This document shows, one piece after another, positions 57,954 to 64,000 of a stretch of 64,000 nt of DNA. Location: contig NZ_CAKLBX010000001.1 of NCBI RefSeq assembly GCF_920987055.1, positions 3,272,501 through 3,336,500 of the forward strand, given 5' to 3'. Below the pieces are notes generated by a model. The model saw only the letters and a program-made list of their open reading frames with translations. It was not told the origin of the DNA and did not search any database. Position 1 is the first letter of the stretch. Every line of letters starts with the position of its first letter. The translations under genes were made by a program, and so were the position numbers. Source of the DNA: Novosphingobium sp. CECT 9465. GTDB lineage: Bacteria; Pseudomonadota; Alphaproteobacteria; Sphingomonadales; Sphingomonadaceae.

Positions 57954-60110
57954 ATGCGCGAAGTACGTTCCTTTTGCCGTTTCTGCATGGTGTTTTGCGG
58001 CACTCAGGTCACGCTGGATGACAAGGATCATGTCACCGCCGTTCGCGGAGACCGCGATGATCCGATGAATCAGGGCTATAGCTGCATCAAGGGGTTGGAA
58101 GCCGCCGGGGCCTATTATGCGCCAGACCGGCTGCTCCACCCCCTCAAGCGCCAGTCCGATGGCAGCTTCGCGCAGCTCCCGCTGGAACAGGCGCTGGATG
58201 AAATTGCCGCAAAAATGGCCGAAATCGCCGCGCGCGATGGTCCTGAAGCGATTGGCGCGTTTCGTGGCGCGGGCGCGATGCTCAATGCCTCTGCCATGGC
58301 CATGGCCCCGGCATTCCTGACCGCACTGGGATCGCACAAGAATTTCACCACGCTGACCATCGATCAATCCGCCCACATGATCGCAGCGGGTCGTATCGGC
58401 ATGTGGGCAGCCCCGCGGCAACCGCTGCACGACAGCGATGTGCGCATGATGTTCGGCACCAACCCGCTGCTGGCGCTGACCTGCACCGATTTCGACATGT
58501 CCAACCCGACCAAGGCGATGAAAAAGGCCCGTGCGCGCGGCCTGAAGCTGATCGTGATCGATCCGCGCCGCACCGAGACCGCAAAATACGCCGACGTTTT
58601 CCTGCAACCCTATCCGGGTGAAGACGTGACCATTGCTGCGGGCATGCTGCACATCATCCTGACCGAAGGCTGGCAGGATGCAGAGTTCTGCGCAGCGAAC
58701 GTGGCCGATCTCGACGCACTGCGGGCAGCAGTCGCGCCGTTCACGCCCGAATACGTGGCGCGCCGCGCCGGGATCGACGCTGCCGACCTGCACCGCGCCA
58801 CCGCGATGTTCGCGCGGGATTCCAGACGTGGCGGGGCACTGGCGGGGACCGGCGTATGCATGGCACCGCATTCGAACCTTGCCGATCATCTGGTTGAAAC
58901 AATCAACGTGGTGTGCGGCCGGTTTCAGCGCGCGGGCGAACGGGTGGTCAACCCCGGCGTGTTGCGCGCGCGCCAGCCCAGGCGGGCGCAACCGATGCAG
59001 ATCGGTCGTTCGTGGGAACAGGGCTTCAAGAGCCGCATCGGCAATTACGGAACCCTGTGGGGCGAAATGATGAGCGGCATCATGGCCGACGAGATACTGG
59101 CCCCCGGCGAGGGTCAGATCCGCGCGCTGATTTCGCATGGGTCCAACCTCGCCAACATCATGCCCGATCAGCACAAGACGATCCGCGCGCTTGAATCGCT
59201 GGAACTGCTGGTCAACATCGATCCGTTCATGACCGAAACGTCGAAGCTGGCGCACTACATCCTGCCCACCGTCATGGGCTATGAACGCGCCGACCTGACG
59301 ATGTACATGTACGAAAGCCTCTATACGCAGCCCTACGCCCGCTACACTCCCGCCATCGCCGCACCGCCGACCGGGGCCGATCTGGCGGAAGACTGGCAGA
59401 TCTACTGGGGTCTTGCCCAAAGGCTGGGGCTGAAGCTGGAATTTGACGGTGTGCCGCTGGACATGGACACCACGCCCGACACCGACAGCCTGCTGGCCAT
59501 CGTCGCGCGCCATGCGCCGGTTCCGTTCGAAACGATGAAGTCCTACGAACTGGGCCACATCTTCGACGACGATCCGCAATATGTCGAAGCAGCGGACCCC
59601 GCCTGCACCGATCGCTTCACGGTGGCGACCGATGACATTCTGGCTGAGCTGGCGCAAGTCCATGCCGAATGCCCGCAACCGGGCGCGTGGAGCAGCAATG
59701 GCGAACGCTTTACCCACAAGATGACCTCGCGGCGCTTGCGCGAAGTGCAGAACAGTTCGCACCGCAATGTGCCCGCCGTGCGCAAACGCATGCCCTATAA
59801 CCACGCATATCTGCACCCCGATGAAATCGCCGCGCTGGGCATTTCGGCGGGTGACAAGATCACGATCACATCGGACGCAGGCAGCATTCCGGCGGTGGTG
59901 GCGGCCGAACCCGATCTGCGCCGCGGGGTCATTTCGATGAGTCACGGCTGGGGCACGCTGCCGCAGGACACGGTCTATGAACGGGACGGGGCAAACACCG
60001 GCCTGCTGATCAGCACCGACCGCGATCTCGATCCGATCAACGCCATGCCGCGCATGACGGCAATCCCGGTCAGGCTGGAGCCGTTCACAATGGCCGTTGC
60101 GGCGGAATAG
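57954..60110 (+). CDS. Molybdopterin oxidoreductase (DMSO reductase family)
   Basis: 718 residues. The N-terminal [4Fe-4S] motif CRFCMVFC...C is complete (Cys8, Cys11, Cys15, Cys44). Molybdopterin-binding segments are visible: MFGTNPLLALTCTDFDM, LKLIVIDPRRTETAKYAD, GTGVCMAPHSNLADHLVE, NIDPFMTETSKLAHYILPT and a C-terminal dinucleotide-binding domain (LHPDEIAALGISAGDKITI). No Tat signal is visible, so it is probably cytoplasmic. The reaction is unknown. It follows the LEH-like gene after about 110 bp. Confidence 0.88.
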   Translation: MREVRSFCRFCMVFCGTQVTLDDKDHVTAVRGDRDDPMNQGYSCIKGLEAAGAYYAPDRLLHPLKRQSDGSFAQLPLEQALDEIAAKMAEIAARDGPEAIGAFRGAGAMLNASAMAMAPAFLTALGSHKNFTTLTIDQSAHMIAAGRIGMWAAPRQPLHDSDVRMMFGTNPLLALTCTDFDMSNPTKAMKKARARGLKLIVIDPRRTETAKYADVFLQPYPGEDVTIAAGMLHIILTEGWQDAEFCAANVADLDALRAAVAPFTPEYVARRAGIDAADLHRATAMFARDSRRGGALAGTGVCMAPHSNLADHLVETINVVCGRFQRAGERVVNPGVLRARQPRRAQPMQIGRSWEQGFKSRIGNYGTLWGEMMSGIMADEILAPGEGQIRALISHGSNLANIMPDQHKTIRALESLELLVNIDPFMTETSKLAHYILPTVMGYERADLTMYMYESLYTQPYARYTPAIAAPPTGADLAEDWQIYWGLAQRLGLKLEFDGVPLDMDTTPDTDSLLAIVARHAPVPFETMKSYELGHIFDDDPQYVEAADPACTDRFTVATDDILAELAQVHAECPQPGAWSSNGERFTHKMTSRRLREVQNSSHRNVPAVRKRMPYNHAYLHPDEIAALGISAGDKITITSDAGSIPAVVAAEPDLRRGVISMSHGWGTLPQDTVYERDGANTGLLISTDRDLDPINAMPRMTAIPVRLEPFTMAVAAE

Positions 60111-60146
60111 CGCCGAAAATTCCGGTTCTGTCAGGCCAAGGCGCGG

Positions 60147-60998
60147 TCACCCGCCCTTGGCCCCTGCCCCCATCGCATCGCTATAATCCGGGTAGGCCAG
60201 CTTGCCCAGCGCGCCGCCATCGACCGGGATGTTCGCTCCGGTGATGAACCGGCTGTTGTCCGACAGCAGGAACAACGCGGCGTCTGCCGCCTCGGCATAA
60301 TTGCCGACACGGCCTGCCATCGTCGTCGTTGCGATGATCCGGTCAAGCGAATGGTGATCGAAATTTTCGGGCAGTGTCGAAACATCGCCGGGTTCGGGCC
60401 GCACCGTGCCGACCACCAGATTGTTGCAGCGGATGCCATGGCGCGCATAATCGTTGGCGACCTGCCGCCCCAGCGCTTCAAGTGCAGCCTTGCTCATCGC
60501 ATAGGCGCCCATCAGGGGGATCGCCCGCAATGCGGCGATGGCCGAGATGTTGACAATGGCCCCGCGCGCCTGCGCCATCATGTGCGGCAACACGGACTGG
60601 CAGCAAAACAGTGCCCCCATCGCGCCGATGTTCATCGCATCGCCAAAGGCGGCCGATGGCATTTCGTGAACCGCGCCAAGGCCAAATGCATCGCCCGAAG
60701 GCCCGGCATTGTTGACCAGTATCGTCGGCGCGCCAAAACGCTCGACAGTCCGCGCAACCATCGCGGCGACAGCGCTCTCGTTTGCAATATCCGCAGGGAA
60801 AAATTCCGCCTCACCCCCCGCCTGCGTCAAAGCCTGCTCTGCGCCCGCGCCCGTTGCCGGGTTGCGGCCTGAAATCATCACCGCCACGCCTTGCGCCACC
60901 AGCCGCGCGGCAATGGCAAAGCCTATGCCGGAACTGCCCCCGGTGACAATCGCGACCCGGCCCCGCAGTCCGCCTGCGTCCTGCCCGGATTCAATCAT
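60147..60998 (-). CDS. Short-chain dehydrogenase/reductase
   Basis: 283 residues from the ATG at 60998 (MIESGQDAGG). TGGSSGIG cofactor motif, NNAG, catalytic Ser in VNISAIAALRA, and YAMSK. Classical SDR with a conserved PVDGG C-terminus. It is convergent with the molybdopterin oxidoreductase gene, 36 bp apart. An upstream in-frame start at 61097 exists but the extra residues look non-coding. Substrate unknown. Confidence 0.88.
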   Translation of the reverse strand: MIESGQDAGGLRGRVAIVTGGSSGIGFAIAARLVAQGVAVMISGRNPATGAGAEQALTQAGGEAEFFPADIANESAVAAMVARTVERFGAPTILVNNAGPSGDAFGLGAVHEMPSAAFGDAMNIGAMGALFCCQSVLPHMMAQARGAIVNISAIAALRAIPLMGAYAMSKAALEALGRQVANDYARHGIRCNNLVVGTVRPEPGDVSTLPENFDHHSLDRIIATTTMAGRVGNYAEAADAALFLLSDNSRFITGANIPVDGGALGKLAYPDYSDAMGAGAKGG

Positions 60999-61680
60999 GC
61001 CAGGGCAGCCCACAAGACATCGCCCCGTACAGCGCCACTCGCCCATCTTCCCACATACTGCACCCCCTCGGTAATACCGGCGCGCTCGCGAGGTCATGAC
61101 GATGGCGCTGCCCGGATCGGTTCAGTCCAGCATATGATCAAACATCCGCGCCGGGGGCCGACCTAACGATAGGCTGCGCACAAAATGGGCGGCTCTGTGC
61201 TGAAGTTAGTGTCTCCGGTCGGCTTGGAACGGCCAGAATTTTGTTCTGCATTCTGGATCGTCCACAACTCCCGACGATTGGAATTCAGCTTCTGCGAGCC
61301 GGCTTGCAGGCGCTATCCTGACGAGAAAGTGAAAAGGCTCCGAAGGCCAAAATCTTGGGAGCCTATGGATTGACGGTTGCCGAGGAAGCGATTCCCCCGT
61401 CAGTCATCGCTGTTTTCCACTAAAACCGTTGTCTGCTGGAGGCCGAGCCGGAATCCAATTGCGGGAGCAATGCTCTGAATTTCTGGTATTTTATTAGGCA
61501 TTTCGAGTGCCTATCCATCAATCGGTCCATTGCGGCTAAATTCAAAATGGGTTCAATTCCCAAAGCCGGAATCGAGAATGGTTCACCTGGGCCGAATCAC
61601 CTCGCGCATGGGCAGACTTTGCGAAGGGTTTCGGGCGCTTGCGTACTAAAGAGGAGGCCTTGAGAATCTGGACAGGGTGC
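60999..61680. other. Gene-poor, probably degraded region before the IS5-family element
   Basis: About 680 bp, more A/T-rich than its surroundings around 61440-61560. A 62-codon frame at 61185-61373 has no recognisable features. No complete gene is supported; the region is probably remnant sequence at the IS insertion zone. Confidence 0.35.
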
Positions 61681-61682
61681 TA

Positions 61683-62544
61683 GGGTCCAGACTCGATCAG
61701 AGCCAGAATGCCACGGCGGCAGCGAGGCTTATGGCGGATAGGAAGTTCCTGGCGAGCTTGTCGTAGCGGGTAGCGATGCGGCGGAAGTCCTTGAGGCGGC
61801 AGAACATGGCCTCGACCCGCCAGCGGTCCTTGTAGCGTCGTTCGTCATACTGGATCGGGCGCTTGCGGTTGCGCCGTCCGGGGATCACCGGGATTGTGCC
61901 CTGCTCGCGCAAGGCGGCCCTGATGCGGTTGGCATCGTAGCCACGGTCGGCGATCACCCGCTTCATGCCGATAGTCTCAGCGATCAGCAGGTCCGCGCCC
62001 TTCACGTCCGATGTATTACCGGGCGTCAGGACAAGGCGGAGTGGTCGCCCGAGGACATCGACAAGGGCGTGGATCTTCGTTGTCCTGCCGCCACGCGAGA
62101 TGCCAATGGCATTGGCCCGCGCCCCCTTTTGCGCCACCAGCAGAGCGGTGGGCCTTGATGTAGCTGCTATCGATCTGACCCGTTTCTGCGATCCAGCCTT
62201 CCTCCGTCAGCGCTGCCAAGATGCGCGTCCAGATGCCCCGGCGGCTCCAACGGTTCCAACGGTTCCAACGATTGTAGACCGTCGTCGAAGGGCCGTATTC
62301 GGAAGGACAATCCGCCCAGCGGCCACCGCACTTCAGCATGTGGATGATGCCCGAGATCACTCGCCGATCATCGACCCGCCGTGCTCCGGGCTGGTTCTTC
62401 GGCAAGTGCGGCTCGATCGCAGTCCATGCTTCATCCGACAACCAGAACAACGAACGCGACATCTCCAAAGGTCTCCTGCTGCAGCGGAGACCCTCTGAAT
62501 CAATGCACGCGCCGATTTTCAAGAGGCTGATTGGGTTTGAACCC
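61683..62544 (-). mobile_element. IS5-family insertion sequence (IS427-like group)
   Basis: An 862-bp element with imperfect terminal inverted repeats (GGGTCCAGACTCGATCA... at the left, GGGTTCAAACCCAATCA... inverted at the right; about 20 of 24 positions including TA) and flanking TA on both sides, compatible with a TA target duplication. The transposase is encoded in two overlapping frames on the minus strand. Confidence 0.75.
61697..62462 (-). CDS. IS5-family transposase in two frames (frameshift product)
   Basis: The first frame (62462-62016) encodes the N-terminal DUF4096-like domain (LSDEAWTAIEPHLP, RWADCPSEYGP) and the DSSYIKAHRSAGG segment. The second frame (62137-61697) carries on GARANAIGISRGGRTTKIHAL, ADRGYD and the catalytic-glutamate region (YKDRWRVEAMFCRLKDFRRIATRYD). 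They overlap by about 120 bp and share an A4G5 slippery stretch near 62127, the usual way IS427-like elements make the full transposase. The N-terminal part has an extra 9-bp repeat giving NRWNRWNRW. Confidence 0.8.
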
Positions 62545-62598
62545 TAAGAGGATTTTCTGCCTGACGGCGGCCAGAGTGGCCGCATGACAGGAGACGAA

Positions 62599-62913
62599 AT
62601 GAGCAGACGACCCCGCCGGAACCACAGCCCGGCATTTAAGGCGAAGATGGCGCTTGCTGCCGTGAAGGGCGAGAAGACGCTGGCTGAGTTGGCGCAGCTG
62701 TTTGACGTCCACCCGAACCAGATCACGATGTGGCGCAGCCAGTTGCTGGATGGCGCGGCGGGCGTGTTCGGAGCAGATAGCGCGGCGGATTCACCCGAGC
62801 CGGCAATCGACGTGAAGACGCTGCACGCCAAGATCGGCGAGCTGACGCTGGCGAATGATTTTTTGGCCGGCGCGCTCGGGAAGGCCGGTCTGTTGCCGAG
62901 CGCAAAGCGATGA
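62599..62913 (+). CDS. IS3-family transposase OrfA
   Basis: 104 residues from the ATG at 62599, which has AGGAGACGAA upstream. HTH_Tnp_1 domain: HSPAFKAKMALAAVKGEKTLAELAQLFDVHPNQITMWRSQL, then a coiled coil (KTLHAKIGELTLANDFLAGALGKAG). The stop overlaps the orfB ATG (ATGA). It is of a different IS3 subgroup from the island copy. Confidence 0.88.
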   Translation: MSRRPRRNHSPAFKAKMALAAVKGEKTLAELAQLFDVHPNQITMWRSQLLDGAAGVFGADSAADSPEPAIDVKTLHAKIGELTLANDFLAGALGKAGLLPSAKR

Positions 62914-63279
62914 TCGATCGTTCGCATGACCTGCCAGTGACGCGGCAAGCGCGGGAGTTGGGGATCAGCCGGGGCAGCGTCTACTACCTGCCGCGGCCGG
63001 TTTCGGAGGCCGATCTGGCGATCATGCGGCGGATCGACGAGTTGCACCTCGAGCTACCGTTCGCCGGGAGCCGGATGCTGCGCGATCTGCTGCGGCAGGA
63101 AGGCATCGAGATCGGCCGCCAACATGTTGCCACGCTGATGAAGAAGATGGCGATCGAGGCCATCTATCGCCGGCCGAACACGTCGAAGCCTGAGCCAGGT
63201 CACAAGATCTACCCCTATCTGCTGCGCAAGCTGCCGATCGTGCGGCCCAACCAGGTCTGGGCAACCGACATCAGCTACA
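62910..63279 (+). CDS. IS3-family transposase OrfB, 5' exon only
   Basis: 123 complete codons plus one base before the intron. The N-terminal region (RELGISRGSVYYLPRP, GSRMLRDLLRQEGIEIGRQHVATLMKKM) and the first DDE aspartate in WATDISY are present. The intron follows the first base of the next codon, as in the island copy. The remaining exon lies beyond the window. The frame reads on into the intron to a stop at 63380, giving 33 non-native residues if unspliced. Confidence 0.88.
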
Positions 63280-64000
63280 GTGCGCCTCGTCCCGGATGGT
63301 CCGGGGTGCATATGACTGGAATGCAAAGGAGAAAGGAGGAACTGAACGAATGCCTTGCCCTCTGCTGTGAGGGGGCATGAGCCCAAGCGGCGGTGACCTG
63401 CCGTCAACTGGCAGGGTGACGTAGCCCGCAGGTAAAGGGGATTGAGGCGAAGCCGTTACGCCGAGATGGTCCCCGAGGCTGTAGCGCTGGAAGGTTGAGG
63501 AACACGAACCGGTTAATCCGCATCCGAGGGCTGAAATGTCGCCTTCGCCTACACGGCTTAACAGGCGGAATGCTGATGATGGCGCCGGAGACGTATGTCG
63601 GCGACATCCGAATGTGGCCGGAAATGTAGCCCGTCCGCATGGAGCCATGGAGAGAATGCAGCCAGGCCATGGCATCGGCATCGACTTGCGGGACGCAAGG
63701 ACAAGGACTGCGACCGGCAGCCTCCCCAGCGCGCGAAAGTCCAGCATATGAACGAGGGAAGGCATGATGGAATGCCAAGGGAGTTGGCCCCGATGTCCAC
63801 CGTGCTGGCGGAGTCCCCGTAGTAGTCCGCGACAGGGAAAGCCTGTCACATGGCGAAGGGGGACAGTTCAATCAGCTTGAAGTGCAAACTACCTGACCAA
63901 ACGAGGTGAAGACCTTTGATAATCAGCGAAATGCAGCACAAGCTCGCGACGTGGGCCGAGAGCGACCAGAACCGCAAGTTCGATCGCCTTCTCCGGCTCA
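63280..64000 (+). mobile_element. Group II intron, second copy (3' part outside the window)
   Basis: Starts GTGCG at 63280. The visible 721 nt match the opposite-strand copy at 19085-16846 as far as I can compare, including ribozyme sequence and the 636-nt distance to the reverse transcriptase start. Inserted in a different IS3-family transposase at the homologous codon. Confidence 0.92.
63916..64000 (+). CDS. ltrA: Group II intron reverse transcriptase, N-terminal fragment at window edge
   Basis: TTG start at 63916 as in the first copy; the visible 28 codons (IISEMQHKLATWAESDQN...) are the same as the N-terminus of the 16920-18449 protein. The gene continues beyond the window. An ATG at 63931 is an alternative start. 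Confidence 0.88.
   Translation, partial: MIISEMQHKLATWAESDQNRKFDRLLRL

Larger units (their letters stand above)
62553..64000 (+). mobile_element. Second IS3-family element, right end outside the window
   Basis: Begins about 10 bp after the IS5-family right end. A TGCCTGACGGCGGCCAGAG-like segment near 62558-62576 may be its terminal repeat but cannot be confirmed without the other end. It carries orfA and the first exon of orfB, with the second intron copy inserted at 63280. The exact left border is uncertain by several bases. Confidence 0.6.

Noticed and set aside
57306..59945. Very long minus-strand open frame opposite the molybdopterin oxidoreductase
   Set aside because: It mirrors the real gene in a fixed antisense frame, is rich in His/Arg/Gly as expected from GC-rich antisense translation, and shows no domain.
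1..64000. CRISPR array
   Set aside because: No regularly spaced repeats or cas genes were seen.

Overview
The window reads as high-GC alphaproteobacterial DNA, most likely a sphingomonad (Novosphingobium/Sphingobium type). The basis is three TonB-dependent receptors, a TPR-sulfotransferase, an Oar-like receptor, the tRNA-Gly sequence and the overall protein style. This is inference; no rRNA or other taxonomic marker is present.

Region 1 (1-12.6 kb) is the most unusual part. A tight minus-strand operon (7631 down to 319) encodes a secreted hypothetical protein, an exported caspase fused to an FGE/SUMF1-like domain, an exported papain-like cysteine protease, a membrane protein with NAD-binding-like and RyR domains, an MlaE-type permease and an MlaF-like ATPase with degenerate catalytic residues. 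Around it lie a divergent exported caspase with a DUF4384-like tail, an exported beta-rich protein, a membrane-anchored TIR protein with an intact putative NADase glutamate, and an outer-membrane beta-barrel protein. Caspase, papain, RyR and TIR modules are typical of prokaryotic conflict, signalling or cell-death systems. Here most carry export signals and sit beside an envelope-lipid type ABC transporter.

Region 2 (12.87-22.09 kb) is an integrated island. Its right border is the 3' end of an intact tRNA-Gly(CCC) at 22087-22160, and its left border is a partial copy of that end at 12870. It carries a tyrosine integrase, an ArdA antirestriction protein, several small unknown genes, and an IS3-family element that interrupts the island genes and is itself interrupted by a 2240-bp group II intron.

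Region 3 (22.5-32.7 kb) is a complete quinohemoprotein amine dehydrogenase cluster: alpha, gamma and beta subunits, radical-SAM cross-linker, flavin monooxygenase, ABC exporter and subtilisin-like leader peptidase. The genes are joined by 4-8 bp overlaps, and a TPR-sulfotransferase gene is coupled to the end.

Region 4 (32.8-42.6 kb) holds two TonB-dependent receptors, a glyoxalase-like protein, a SIMPL-domain protein, a metallophosphatase and a lipoprotein. Region 5 (42.7-51.5 kb) looks like a sulfide/persulfide module: sulfide:quinone oxidoreductase, DUF2892 protein, TolC and universal stress protein on one arm; rhodanese, RND adaptor, RND pump and a BigR/SqrR-like ArsR repressor on the other, with palindromes in the shared promoter region. 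Region 6 (51.5-61.0 kb) is a probable uptake/catabolic cluster: AraC regulator, two SDRs, phosphotransferase-like protein, TonB receptor, limonene-epoxide-hydrolase-like protein and a molybdopterin oxidoreductase.

Region 7 (61.0-64.0 kb) is degraded sequence followed by an IS5-family element and a second IS3-family element. A second copy of the same group II intron sits in this IS3 transposase gene at the homologous codon and phase. The window ends inside that intron.
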